A stretch of 64,000 nucleotides of DNA from Engraulis encrasicolus (GCF_034702125.1 NC_085878.1:19112557-19176556), one strand, 5' to 3'; numbered from the stretch's first letter, positions 26,630 through 50,012 are shown. Made by a program: numbers and translations. Notes: generated from the sequence alone by a model not told the origin.

Positions 26630-26746
26630 CAAATTGCCACTACAGCACTGTACTTTAAAGTCTTTCTTTGCTGTTATTCACCATTTATAGGCTTGGGGCC
26701 CCAAGCGGCTGCCTGCCTTGCCTGGTAAAAAGATGCACCTCTGGCA
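26630..26746 (-). mobile_element. fragment of the CAGAGGYGCAT hAT MITE family
   Basis: Its reverse complement begins cagaggtgcatctttttacc and contains aggcaggcagccgcttggg. It matches the complete element at 55396-55563. The second end and target duplication were not found. Confidence 0.55.
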
Positions 26747-27182
26747 GTAGGTCAGTTTCAGTGTTGCAATCTTATAAACTAGGGCCTAGTAGGCCATCGT
26801 AGTGTAGAGCTTCCGAGAGTTCAACGAGGTCCCATGTCAACATGTTTACCACAGTGTCCCATGGAATGATATAAGGCAAACATGTGACGGTTGTACCCAC
26901 TTTTGTGAGATAGGGCCTACTGTATGGGGAGAGCAAATTTCCATATTTCAGGCCATCAAGGCATTTGAATATGAAACAGTAGGGTTATAGAGTAGGCTAG
27001 CCTTATGAGGATTCTTAATATGACTATCCTCATTCAAATTTTAGGCTATATCTGTCATATTTAATGCATTCATGACCGGGCTGCTGCCTTTGTCTTGTCA
27101 TTATTAACAAAGATAGGTAGCCTACCCATAGCCAACATATGAATTAATGGTAGGCCTATAGCCCAGCATAGAAAATCAAAGT

Positions 27183-27195
27183 ATTATTATTATTG

Positions 27196-27262
<67 letters not shown>
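27183..27262 (+). repeat. (ATT)n microsatellite
   Basis: ATT tract about 340 bp upstream of the start codon at 27600. Confidence 0.95.
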
Positions 27263-27599
27263 GCTTCGTTTCATGCATTTCTTTCATGCGTCATGAATAG
27301 GCCTGAACGTCACCGCATCAGGTTATTTAAAAATAAACCAAAAAAAGCCTGATAGGGAAACATCATTATGACACAACTCGGACCGTCTCCCGACGTTCTA
27401 GTTTAAGCCCCGAAGTTCTAGTTCAGACTTTAACGTTCTATGTGGCATTTTGCATTCATTTCGAAACTTGACACACACGAGACGAGCGCATTGTTGATAC
27501 CTCCGTTGAAAATATTACTTTCTGCAGTGACTTTTGGTTCATCTGGTGAAGCTTTTGCGACACCTATTGTTCTACATTGAGAACTGCATTCATCCGGCG

Positions 27600-28254
27600 A
27601 TGGAATTCATAGAAAACGTCCTGTCGTTTTCTTATTTCATGGACTTCTCTTACGGCGTAAGTCAGTTTTTTGTGCTCATAATTTGAATTTGTCGGAATTT
27701 AGACGTTTTTTTTCTGTGCTAACCCTGATACATAGATTTTTGACAATAAAGTAGGCCTATGCCTAAACTTGACTTGACTTGACTTGACTTGAGCTTGAGG
27801 TCTAGGCCTGTTTCTGTTTTCTATGAGGTCACGTTATGATCATGTTTTATTTTATTTATTTTTCCGTTCCAAACAGCTTAGTTTGCTTTTTTTTCCACAA
27901 GAGATATTTTTCTGTTTTGAGATTTTGGATTAATGTAAAGGGGGGTCTGACTAACGTAGGGTGTGTTTCTTGTAGTCCTTACAGCTGTTCTTTTCTGTGG
28001 TGATACCGCTGGTGTTTCTGTGGAAAGGATCATTTCATGTGAGTTGCTTTTGTGATAATGCTGTGTTTTAGTGCTACACCTGCTAAATTGAATTGTGCTA
28101 ACATTGCTTCATTTAATTATTTCGTAGGCTATAGGAGGATTATGTAAGTTTGTGTACTCACCTTGCAATGTTTTACAGGGCCTTCAGGAGAAGTGGCATG
28201 GTAAGCTGCTATTACAGCAATTAGGCCTACTTTTAAGTGTATTTATTTAGGCCA

Positions 28255-28303
<49 letters not shown>

Positions 28304-29192
28304 CTCTGTTTTATCTTCAGGCTTCAATATGGACGATACTGAATGTCAGGGCCAGGAGGCCATGATTACCGAGTTCAATTTGCAGGTAGCTTTTCCAAAA
28401 CTTTGACAAATGAATGAGTGAAAAATGAAAATCACTTAAAATACTCAAAAACATTTAACTACGGCGACAGTTATAAAGCCTAGTAATAGACACATTCTGT
28501 CAAAACTTTTCCATACCATTACCACTCTTTTTCTTAAATACAGAACAAGAAACTGCAGGATGAGCTCCAGGCTTCCAGGTGTTCCCAGCTTGCCACGGAA
28601 CAAGAAAACCTCATTCTGAGGTCCACCATTTCAACACTGCAAAGGCAAAACACCCACAAGGAGGAGAGAATCAAACTTCTCACCAAGAAATTGGCACAAC
28701 AGACCGACATGGTTAGTGTTCCACAATGCATGGGCACGCACTGTATGGGCCTACTAAGTATTATCCTCTTTGGTTGTACTGTATTTTTCTTCTAACTCAA
28801 ATTAAGTTATACTCACTTGCTCAAGTCATACAGGATCATATGAGATGAAGTATGAATGACATGGTTAGCTATATGGTGCTTGGAAATGCTGTATTATCTT
28901 GTACAGTATTTTTTGTTGTATTTATGCTATTCTTCTTCTAACACAATTTATTCATTCAATCGTATAAAATGATTTATTGCTTATGTCATTAGGTGATCAT
29001 CCAGATTGAAACGGAGAGCCACCCTCTTGAGCCCAGAGATGGAATTGCACAGGACAGACTCACAGTTCTTCAGCACAAGGTCACTGAGCTGGAAAACAAG
29101 GAAATGTCCTACAAGACCAGGGTAAGTCCACCCAGCAGTTATAGGGTTGATTTACAGTAACACACAGGTCACATCCGTTCGGAAAAGCACTG

Positions 29193-29257
<65 letters not shown>

Positions 29258-32200
29258 AGGTGTACATCTGTGTATGTGAGGTTGTCCCGTTTTTGCTCAT
29301 TTCTGCTTTCTATCTTAATCGTCATGTTTTAACACATAAATACAACTGTTTGTTTTTGTGTTTACAGATTGCCTCACTGGAAACGGCCACCCATAAGAGA
29401 CTTGTAAGTATATTTTATTCCATTACACCATTATGTTAATGTTTGAAATCCATTTTCATTCCAGTATTAACATGTCTTCTTTTGTTTGAAACAGATGAAG
29501 TCATCAGCCTTACACAGACAGCTTGTGCACAAAAGTGATGAGGTCTTTTTCCTCCATCATAGGTACGGCATATGTTTCTGTTCTCATTGCCATTTCAATT
29601 TGACTATTAGCCAGACACTTTTCTCAACTGAAAGGTTTTTGCATTTGATGTTTCAATTTCAGTTGCATGCAGTATACATGGTAGTCACATCTACACTGGA
29701 CTGGACGATGCTATAATTTATCACTTGTAGTTTTCAACCTATTAAGACACAGCGTTATCAATTTGCTGTTACCAATGACCTAGTCGTAGTGCATTACTAC
29801 AGGCCCTGTGTTATGTCATAGTATAGTCCTATGGTACTTAACTTTTCAGTGACTATTACAGCGTGCCTCTAGAGGTATGGCATGCATTAAGGGAATACAT
29901 CAAAGATTATACATATAAGATTTTCACACTGTGCACTAACATATCCCTAATCCTAATATTTACTCTAACCAAATGTACAAACCCCAACTCCATAGAAGTT
30001 GGGACACAAGGTAAATTGTGAATAATAACAAAATACTGCCATTTTCAAAACGTCTGATTCTTACATTAGATGGAGAATGGCACAAAGAAAACATCAGCCA
30101 TCAAAGCTGACTAAAATTATTGTTTTGGGGGATATTCATGAATATGTAACAACACGTCTCAAAAGAGTTGGGACGGGGATAATAAAAGGCTGCAAATGCC
30201 AAGGAAGACTAAAAACAAAACAAAATACAACACTTAAAAGTTAAATACATTAACCGATGGGATGACTTTATATATAAAAAAAACTGTGTTAATTCCTATC
30301 TTGGACATGATTTCACCAGCTTAAATGGAGGGTGTATTCCTTGTCATATTTTGCAATGTTTTCCTTTCTGTAGTGCTTACAGCTAGACAGGTCTTGACCA
30401 AAAGCCTGCCATTTTATCACCAGCTGGTCCTTATGATGGAGTTAAACTATTAAAACATAGTAGAGAATGCAATTTGTCCTTACTATGTGGCAGTAATTGA
30501 AGATATCCCTTCAAATACAATGTATGAGTGGCTTTTCATGCTGTTTAAAACCCTTTTATATCATTCAGCACTGTATTTAACTCTACAGATGAGTGAGAAC
30601 AGCTTAACCAATGCACTACTGCACCCCTATGCCATCATGGAGGCTGACTTTTGAAGTTAGCACTAACACAAGTTGGATGGTCCATTTTCACTGTAGCACA
30701 GGATGTGCAAGAAAAAAAAAAAGAATTGACTTCTGCAACTTCTGCTGACTTCAAAGGACAGTTTCCCATGTCTTCTGGGTCTATTTCAAGTGAGCTCCGG
30801 TGCATAGGAGAATGTTAAACCCCTCTTTCATTTGCACATATTAATCATTCTTAATATTGTCAATTTTCAATAGCTGTAATTCTTGGAGTGCTATAGTGAG
30901 ACTCCAAGGGATATATATTTCATGATGTCATAAACCTATACAATGATTTTAATGACAAAAATATGTCTTATATACACTCAATCATGGTAAATCAAAGGGA
31001 ATTCAAAAATGTATGTAATAACTATGGTAATTATTCCCTCTGCATCTTTAATTCTGAGTGACTCAGCCTCTCTGTGATGGTCTTATACCTGAACACTCAT
31101 ATTGTCCCTCAGTGCAATTCATTTTGAAATGTTCTTCTTTGTTGTTTTATCTTATTTGGATGTTTATTACATCTCAGTGATCCCCGTCCCAACTTATTTG
31201 AGAAGTGTTGCAGCTATGAAATTAGAAATGAGTGCACATGTCCCCCAAAACAATATTTTTTTCTCGGTTTTAACACTCAATATGTTGTCTTTTCACTATT
31301 CTCCATCTAATGAATGGTTTGAATGTTTTGAAAATGATAGCATTTTGATTTTATTCACAGTTTACCAAACTTCCCAACTTCACCGGAGTTGGGGTTTGTA
31401 TATTGTTACATATTTGTCACAGACTTTGCTGTATTGATAATGTAAGCATTACTCAAACATGATGTACTTGACTTGACCATTGAACTTTCTCCACACACAG
31501 GCTTATGGAGAGCATGAAGAGGGTAGCTGTGATGAGGGGAACCCGTTTGGTGCCTCTTCACCCCCTTAACCAGAAGTCCAAATATGGAAGAGGTCAGTTG
31601 CCCTTTCCTGCACCCAGTCTGAACTTACTTTTTATTTTATGTTACATAGAGCAAGAAAGGTCAGCAAGTTTATACCTTTGAACAAACGATGACATCCCTG
31701 CCTTACAGTGTTATGCTCTTGATCACTCGATGCTCATTTGCAGAATGTTATTGCACTAATTATTCTACTGCAAGCTTACTCACACTTTGTTTCTCATCCC
31801 TAGTGAGAGACAGCTGGAACAAGATCCTGACCAGGACTCGGCTTCATGTGGTAAGTCAAGCTGAGGTTTGCGGTCTTTAGCTGAGAGTATTGGTATGAGG
31901 TTGTGTAGCAATTATTAATGTATTTTCTACTTTAATATGTAAATGTATATCTATATCTTTTCATAAAGTCTGTAGCTTGTGTCAATCAACCCAGGACTTT
32001 TTCAGTGCCCAAAGTTCTAATTGCATGCTTTTACCATCCACAGATTCCTGAGGAGAGAGGGGATGTTGCACCCAGGATGAACCTCAGAATGGCTGCACCT
32101 CACCGGGCCACCATATTGGCTGCACCTCTCTGGGCCAACAGAATGGCTGCACCTCACCGGGCCACCATATTGGCTGCACCTCTCTGGGCCAACAGAATGG

Positions 32201-32271
32201 CTGTACCTCACCGCCGGCCCACCAGAATGGCTGCACCTAACTGGGCGCCTACAGTGGCTGCACCTCACTGA
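27600..32271 (+). CDS. unrecognised single-pass membrane coiled-coil protein
   Basis: Eleven coding exons: 27600-27656, 27976-28038, 28179-28200, 28321-28385, 28544-28711, 28993-29121, 29368-29403, 29495-29562, 31501-31592, 31804-31850 and 32044-32271. All have AG/GT borders, all phases fit, and together they give 324 residues ending in TGA. I do not recognise the family. Visible features are a hydrophobic stretch at about residues 20-36 (LQLFFSVVIPLVFLW), a short acidic linker, then a heptad-rich, Gln/Glu/Lys-rich coiled coil over about residues 65-195. A basic segment follows (MKRVAVMRGTRLVP). The last 75 residues come from a 27-bp minisatellite giving AAPHRATIL / AAPLWANRM-type units. The predicted topology is a short N-terminal segment, one membrane pass and a long coiled-coil side. 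No catalytic motif is visible. Intron 8 carries a 1.4-kb inverted-repeat transposon. The consistent splicing of 11 exons argues for a real gene; function is unknown. Confidence 0.8.
27741..27795 (+). repeat. retroposon-type 3' tail, (CTTGA)n
   Basis: The string gacaataaag followed by repeated cttga units resembles the 3' terminus of fish LINE/SINE retroposons. It lies in intron 1 of the unknown coiled-coil gene. The same kind of tail appears inverted at 35345-35400. Confidence 0.5.
28258..28302 (+). repeat. (TTGA)n microsatellite
   Basis: Perfect tetranucleotide tract ending 18 bp before the acceptor of the exon at 28321. Confidence 0.95.
29194..29256 (+). repeat. (TG)n microsatellite
   Basis: TG tract in an intron of the unknown coiled-coil gene. 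Confidence 0.95.
29976..31400. mobile_element. DNA element with long inverted arms (TACAAACCCCAACTCC ends)
   Basis: About 210-225 bp at the left (29976 to about 30185) reappears inverted at the right (about 31178-31400). Shared blocks include tacaaaccccaactcc, catttagatggagaat-type sequence, tattgttttgggggaca and gttgggacgggga. The centre (about 1 kb) has no open frame. A TA duplication fits the ends (TA|CAAACCCC..GGGGTTTG|TA). Superfamily is not certain. It lies in intron 8 of the unknown coiled-coil gene. Confidence 0.8.
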
Positions 32272-32312
32272 GCCAACACAATGGCTGCCCCTCACTCGGC
32301 CACCTTCCACCT
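32086..32312 (+). repeat. 27-bp coding minisatellite
   Basis: About eight units of a 27-bp motif starting gctgcacctcac, two of them paired into an exact 54-bp duplication (about 32090 and 32144). It encodes the C-terminal tail of the coiled-coil protein. The stop codon at 32269-32271 lies inside a unit (cactgagcc where other units have ctctgggcc), so about two units are untranslated. Confidence 0.88.
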
Positions 32313-32455
32313 GTAGGCCTACTGATGCCAGCAGCTCCCTTCACCTCCCCCATCTCCTCCACTGTTGCCCCGGATCATCACTGTTGACTCCAGACTGCCC
32401 CGGCATCGATTTGCCATATGTCTCCTCCAAGACATATATTTTAAATTATTTTTGT

Positions 32456-32568
32456 TTTCTTTAATATTGTTATTATTGTTATTATTATTTTTTATTATTA
32501 TTGCTATTATTTTTATTATTATTATTATTGCTATTATTATTATTATTATTACTATTATTATTATTATT
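32456..32568 (+). repeat. ATT-rich microsatellite in 3' UTR
   Basis: Imperfect ATT tract with CTATT interruptions, immediately before the poly(A) signal. Confidence 0.9.
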
Positions 32569-32574
32569 AATAAA
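32569..32574 (+). terminator. poly(A) signal of the coiled-coil gene
   Basis: AATAAA about 300 bp after the stop codon, directly after an ATT-rich microsatellite. Confidence 0.7.
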
Positions 32575-33062
32575 TTACATTATTCATTCCAAATGTACTG
32601 ATGTGTCATTTTTCTGCCTATTACCTATCCTACTATATTCGATAGAGTTAGTGGGTGGGTTGCTTTGCTGAATAACTCATGACTGTATCGTTGTGAAAAT
32701 TATCCATTATGTGGGTATTCACCATTGCTCAAACTATTTGCTTTTTGGTGATGATCTGAGCCCAACCTTCTTACTACCTTTGACTCCTTACTGCGCTGAG
32801 TATTGCCTAACAACAGAACAGTAAATCAAAAGTGACTTTACCCACTATTCCCTAACTCCTCATACCCATGGGATAGCCACTCTGTAATACCTTGGACTTT
32901 TTACTGCACTGAGACTCTTAACATAGGACAATAACCCAGGACAATCACTTTTACTACACTGTGTGTGTGTGTGTGTGTGTGTGTGTCTGTGTGTGAACTG
33001 ATGAAAGGGTAACTGCTGTACTAAATATATGTTTACTGTGCAGTGTGGTATAATGTGTTTAG

Positions 33063-33065
<3 letters not shown>

Positions 33066-33154
<89 letters not shown>
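33066..33154 (+). repeat. (TG)n microsatellite
   Basis: TG tract in the intergenic space between the coiled-coil gene and fnta. A shorter one lies at 32960-32995. Confidence 0.95.
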
Positions 33155-33157
<3 letters not shown>

Positions 33158-33477
33158 CAAGAGAGAGAGAGCGTGGGCATGTGTTTGATTACTGATGTAA
33201 GACTATTTGCTATACTCAGATTTTGCTATATGTTTACTTCAATGTGCAATAATGTGTATCAGGTATTTCTTTATGTCTTGTATCCTCGGGATTAGAATAA
33301 AAGTACTCTACTCTATTGAACTTCACCAATTCACATTTTCCTCCATGAACGAAATAAATGTGAGAGTGTGCACTGCCTTGAGCTTCGTTTTAGTGTAATA
33401 CCATATCCTAATACGTAGGCCTCGTGCTTCACAGCATAAACTGTCCCTACACACAGTAGAGGCCAGATGATTTAGGG

Positions 33478-33817
33478 CAGGGGTGTCAAACTCAAATTGA
33501 CTGAGGGCCAAAATCAAAATCTGGAGCGAATTCGCGGGCCAAACTCCTTTTTTAAATAAAAAATGGACTAAAATTGTGCATGCATGCATTTCATACTCAT
33601 AGTTAAATTTCACATACACTCTTTTCCATCATATTTGTTAGTTCAAATGTGTCTACACATCCTGTGACACAGCAAATTTCATGTTGAAGTCATATTACGC
33701 TATACATTGATGGTGTATGTGGGACAATTGTAATAGACATTTGAAATGATCTCGCGGGCCGAATAAAATGGCTCCGCGGGCCAAATTTGACCCCCGGGCC
33801 TGAGTTTGACATCCCTG
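33478..33817. mobile_element. hAT-type MITE with perfect 8-bp duplication
   Basis: Ends CAGGGGTGTCAAACTCA and TGAGTTTGACATCCCTG are inverted repeats. The octamer atttaggg flanks both sides (33470-33477 and 33818-33825). The interior has gagggccaaaatc / cgggccaaatttgac segments typical of this element type. It is non-coding. Confidence 0.88.
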
Positions 33818-34194
33818 ATTTAGGGTCATGAAACTGCAATTAACTTCTTTCATTCACAATGCACCCAGTACATCTGCATCCACGTGGTAGGCCTGTTTGA
33901 TGTCACTACCAGTAGAAAATTATGGTTTGTTATTGTAGCCTAGGTATAGTCAACATAAACACCAAATATAAAATGCTTTACAGTAAACATAAAAATAAAA
34001 CTACAATAAAATTGATAATGGACTAATAGAAAAATACTAAATGATTAAACATGTAACTAAACTAAATAATAGGCTGTTATTTTTAAACGACAAAGGCTCG
34101 AGAATAACTATCTCAATGAGTAAAGAACACAAAATAAAAAGATTAGCTGAAGGAAAATGTTTTTTTTTTTTTAGGCCTACTAGAAGTTGCAAAA

Positions 34195-34248
34195 GATCAT
34201 CATCATCATCATTATTAGTAGTAGTATTAGTATTAGTATTAGTATTAC

Positions 34249-34279
<31 letters not shown>

Positions 34280-34304
34280 GATTATTATTATTATTATTAT
34301 TATT
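34195..34304 (+). repeat. (ATT)n / TATTAG microsatellite
   Basis: Compound tract of ATC, TAGTATTAG and ATT units about 300 bp upstream of fnta. Confidence 0.93.
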
Positions 34305-34442
34305 GGTAGCAGTCTTCCAATGTCCTTTTTGCAGACAATTTAGTGTGATGGAAGATGAGAGAAGCTTGAAACAATCACAAAGACAAGCTGTTCTGTAATG
34401 AAGTCACCGACAGGAGGCACTAGAGAGAGCCGAGAAACATGA

Positions 34443-34457
34443 CCGGAACTTACGTCA
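34443..34457 (+). promoter_or_regulatory. ETS and CRE-like motifs in the fnta promoter
   Basis: CCGGAA (34443-34448) is followed at once by TTACGTCA (34450-34457), about 140 bp upstream of the fnta start codon and without a TATA box. This pairing is common in housekeeping promoters. Factor binding is inferred. Confidence 0.5.
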
Positions 34458-34595
34458 TGCGTTACACTGTAATGATTCCCTCTGACAACACGAGCTGGTT
34501 ATTCGGGTGTCTGTGCTTGAGCAGTCTCAGCTGGCTGAGTCTTGAGTAGCTCCTGTCATCTCATTTATTCAAAGAATAAACGGATAACTTTCAGA

Positions 34596-44828
<10,233 letters not shown>

Positions 44829-45853
44829 CGACTCCGCCCAGCAGCGCTCCAGCACTCCACTGAGGAACGGAGCGATCTGATTGGACAGGACAAGACCAAA
44901 AACAAACGAAATAGTAAGACGAGAAGTCCCTGGAAGAGAGAACCACATACGACGCAAAGAAGAGACACTGAACGAGGGGACAAAACAACCTGACCAAGCA
45001 CAGCTCATGCTCCGCTGAAGGGACAAGTCGAAAACCTTGTTTAAACTCCTTAACCGTGGTATAGAAGAAGATAAAATAACACAAATGAGTTGTGAGAGGT
45101 CTAGTTTGCCTTTATTTTAGATGTGAATTGCAGTAGAGAGAATAAAGTGAAGAGAGTTTACTGTACTGACAGTATGAAAGATGGGCCTTTGATAGAACAC
45201 ATCCACTTCTATTCTCTGTGAGTTTGGTTCTCTGTCAGCTACTGTACTGTTTAGTGTTGCGCTTCAGCAAACCGGACTGAACTTCTGTCTACTACATTTA
45301 ACAGCACCGAGAGGCTTTTCTTTTGCCAAAACACTGCACTCCACTGTATTAATCAAGTCATGATTGTGCTTCATGATTACAATCCTTTTTGTATGCTTAG
45401 AGAATTAATAATAATGATCATCTTTATTTAAAACAAATGTCTTCTGACGTCTTTTTGTATGAACGTGTCCCGCTCTCTCCAGTGGGGGGTTGTGGGTTTT
45501 GCCGTCAGAATGACATCGACTATATTGATTAAGGTGGACAGAAATGGGTGTTTGTCTGTTGCAGAATTGTCTTGTTACCTAGTTACCGTTTGAAGAAGAC
45601 TTTCCTTGTCTGCGTGTGCAGATGCAGTACCTGCGTTGAGTGTGGGCGGTATACCTTTAGTGCGCCTTCGAATATGCCCTCATTGGCCTGAATATTAAAA
45701 ACAATTTATGTAGCCAGGCTAAGGAACAGCTTTTAAATCATCTGCCCTTCTCGCGAGGCTTTCTACGTGATTAATTCTCTACTTGTTTGATGTAGCTTTG
45801 TAAGCCACGCATGCACTTACCCCAGAGGGCAGCCCAGCCCCAAGGCTGAAGTG

Positions 45854-46015
<162 letters not shown>

Positions 46016-46905
46016 CCCCACTGATGGCAATTCTGATGGTGTCAGCCTTTATTTCCTCGGAGGCAAAGCAGCAGGCACCTTGAATGGCGACGCACTTGTG
46101 TCAGCACAGACAGGTGATCATGTAATGTATTATTTCGAAGTAAATTGCTTTTATGGAATGAGCGATTGGGAGCGAGAGCGTGTGTGTGTGCGCGTCCGTG
46201 TCTGTGTGCGTTCCTGTCTGCATGTGTAGTCATGAGAGACAGGAAGGACTAGCTAGTATGGATGTGTGCACATTTCCCCGTTTTCCCTCTTTTGTCCTCT
46301 TCCTTCTTCCCCTTCAGCGGCAGCCAACCCAAGGTGTCGCATCTAATCAGTGGCTGGCAACGGGCCTTAAGTGGATATTATTTGGGAAATGGCTAATAGG
46401 AGAAATTGGTAGAGGGAGATTGGAAGTGTGAGAGGCGGTCGGCACACGCTAAACCCCTGCGGAATTGAGTTTGTCACCCCACTACTAAAGCCAACGATCA
46501 ATGGCGCCGTGAAGCAGCGTCGTCCCGGGGTCCATGCCAGTTTTTATCCCCTGAGTTTATTGTTACATACACACACACACACACTCATTCCCTGCCTGCT
46601 TTATAGTGTAGACTCAAATATACCCCCTTTACATTCAGCCATTAGCTTTTTTACGAGCCGTATTACATCTAGAACTTTCCCGTGCTTATCTGATTTATGC
46701 CCTCTAATGGGGACACTGTAAATTGTTTCCGTATCCAGCCTCCAGCCTTCAGACGCGTGCCTGCGTCCAGTCCAGTCGTGCGCTTGTGCAGAATAATACG
46801 ATGCCGTCATTAGCAGCATTACGGACCAAATGAAGTCTCTGGATGAATGGACCTGCCCCTGCCAAGCTGTTACTACTGACATGTGTGAGTACATTGAAAG
46901 AGAAG

Positions 46906-46969
46906 GGGGGCAGGGGGGGGGGGGGGGGGGGGGGGGGAGGGGGGGGGGGGGGGGGGGCGGGGGGGGGGG
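46906..46969 (+). repeat. poly-G tract
   Basis: About 60 bases almost entirely G with single A, C and T interruptions. It could be a genuine G-run or a low-quality assembly segment. Confidence 0.8.
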
Positions 46970-47002
46970 TTAGTAGAAATCAATCAAGGATGTGTGTGAA
47001 GG

Positions 47003-47190
47003 CCCTACTGTGTCTCTAACGGTAGGGCACTGGGCTGCAACGCCGGCGACCCGGATTCGATTCCGGCCTGGGTCCTATGTCGATCCTTCCCCACATCTCT
47101 CTCTCCCCATTCGTTTCCTGTCACTCCTTCACTGTCCCGTCATAAAATGTCACAAGTCATAAAATACAAAATATATATATATATATATAT
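47003..47190 (+). mobile_element. tRNA-derived SINE with AT tail
   Basis: The tRNA-like head (ctctaacggtagggcactgg, box B ggattcgattcc) is followed by a body with catctctctctccccattcg and tttcctgtcactcc, ending in an (AT)n run. It belongs with the minus-strand copy at 63025-63207. Confidence 0.75.
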
Positions 47191-49277
47191 TTATATAAAA
47201 AGGGTGTGTGTGAAGGGAAGCTTACAGACAAAGCAAAGCAGCTGGACCTATTTGCTTCTTATCAGTTAATTCTCCCTGGAAAACCAGCCACAGGCCTTTT
47301 CTGTCTTAGTCTCATGATCGTTAACAAATGAAGGCAATGTTCATCCAGTCAGTATGTAACAGGAGCTCATCTAATCAGGAACCCCGCCACTGTAATGGCA
47401 ACTCATCAGCAATAGAGAGTGAAAGGCAATTTCTGTTTGTCATTGTGATCGCACATTACCACAGCAGTCGGTGCAGCCAAACAAAATTTGGTCCCTGCAT
47501 TTATAACTCGTCACACCAGGGAGAGTGGGCTTAGCGAGAGTGGGCTTAGCTCAATAGACACAGAGATGCAGTTCGTTTCAATGCAAACTTGCTTTTCCCC
47601 CCCTTCAGATGTGCAGCCCTTGGGTACATTGATGTTCCATCTGTGAAGATGTAAGCAATAGATTTCCCTTACTCGAGTGAAGGAATTAAAAGGGAAATGG
47701 GGGATACATGGGAGATCAAGGATATAGAAGTAGGTTAGTGAATGTGAGAAAGAAATAGCTTGCAGTTTGTTTTTTTCGCTAACAAGCGCTTACCCATACT
47801 TTTTCTAAACTTAACACAGACTGACATCTCCAAAACACCATCGGCCAAATGGTTCATGTTCTTCTCAAAAACAAATAGGCCCACTGTTTAAAAAAAAAAA
47901 AAACACAAGTATTCATTTCAACATGAATTGTCTTTTTCTGTACACACTTGACTGTACCAAAGTGTGCTTTTGTGCACTTTTTACCAATAACTTTATTTCA
48001 AAAATGTGTCACCATAACTGAATATCTTACATTTGAGTTTATTATTATAGTCAATAATCTGTTCCCTGTACTCCTGCTAATGTCATGCAAAGACATTTTT
48101 ACTGCAATAAGGTTTTGGATGTTGTATTTCCATTTTTGGCACACTGTGTGTGTAAGCATTTGAAAATAAGCCATAAAATACATACTTTTGACACTGGCAA
48201 CAGATTACCAACTGACTCTCTCATCACTTAATTATACAGGGATTTTCTGACAGAAAGATTTCCCTTTTCAGAGAGTTAGTCTGGTACTATAACTGATCAT
48301 CAAAAATATGTCTCATCCATCAACATCTTGTCAGAATCTTCAACAAAAAGTAATTAACAGCCAATCAGAAATCTGCTACAGTAGTGGTAACTCATTTATA
48401 ATACAATGTGAAAGTGGTTTACATTCGTCATTGAGAGTACACATTATTACAGCACTAAGTGCATGTGGACAAACTACAGTCCTTACATTTAACCCATTAC
48501 ACAAGAAAGCATGGGGGTAGCCCGGCAGACACCCCAGGCAGCAGCATGTGTGCGTTGGAACACTGCCATGTAAATGTTGTGACATTCGTAACTGAACCAA
48601 TTCTTTGGAATGGCTACGAAACGTGAACAATAGGGACATAGAAGCAGCCTTGAATCCACTTTCTTTCTTTCTTGCTTTCTTTCTTTCTTTTGTTTTGAGC
48701 ATGTGACCTTGAGTGCTCCAATTAATAAAAACATGAATAATTGCCCCTGCCTCAGAGAGTGGCATGTATCTTCTGTAGAAGCAGGATAGTCGTAGTCATT
48801 TGGACAAAACAAGCTAAAGGTGACTTTTTAAAATATGAATATAACACTGAATGGTGTGAAAGTATTTAAAAATAGTGAAATAAAATGAGCCAGTGTTTTT
48901 GAACTGCTCTTTGACGCGATCTGGATCTAGTGCCTTGTTCCTTTCAGGAGCCATAAATCCCATCTCTGCTCCCACGCCTCAGTATTACCAAGGATGGAAC
49001 AGAGTGCTGGCCATTCACTCCCTCACCCTTGTCATACTTGTCATTGTGAGGAATCAAACTTTTGACCTTTTGGGTGCAAGGTTTAATACCTAGAATGACT
49101 ACTAGCCAGGACAGGAATTCGGTGACAGTGACTTCTTCACAGGCCATCATCATCTGTCTCTGTGTGTGTGTTCTGTCATAGTGGTGACTGCTGTGTGTGT
49201 GTATGTACGGAACAGGCTGCACAACTCCCTTCATCAGCAGAGTGCAATCAGATGTCAGGAACGCGTTGTAGCGGCAT

Positions 49278-49380
<103 letters not shown>

Positions 49381-49934
49381 ACACTCTCACACACTCATCA
49401 CTTGAGGGTTTCACACCAGCCAGCTCCTCATCTGCCAGAAATGGTTCAGATGCTCCCAGCTGGGATCTAAAGTGTGATGGCAGGGCGTGTAGCCGTGCAA
49501 CGCTAGTCTTTTTATTTTTATTTCAACGCCTCCCTATTTATAGTTTCCAGATCTCACAGGCATTCATGCACGTGTGTGTGCTCATGCAAGCACGCACACA
49601 CGCAAGCACGCACACACGCATGCACACACGCACACACACACACACACAGCCTCACCATAATATCTTTGCGGGGCCCTCTCATTGACTTCTATTCATATTA
49701 AGCCTAATATAGGCTACAGAATGCTAAACTGTGCCCACACCAAAACAATCCCTAACCTTAACCTGTCAGTGGGGAAATGTTTTGACACTTTTACTTTTTA
49801 CCAGTAGCAACAAAACTCCACCAGCAAAAGGGGTCAAAACACGCAGGTTCCTGGATATGGGCCCCAAATGGACCGAGGGCCCCACCTTGTTTGTTTGTTC
49901 CAATAGCAGTGGCCTCACCAAGGTAGATTGGTGT

Positions 49935-49938
<4 letters not shown>

Positions 49939-49978
<40 letters not shown>

Positions 49979-50012
49979 ACACACCACACACCACACACCA
50001 CACACCACACAC

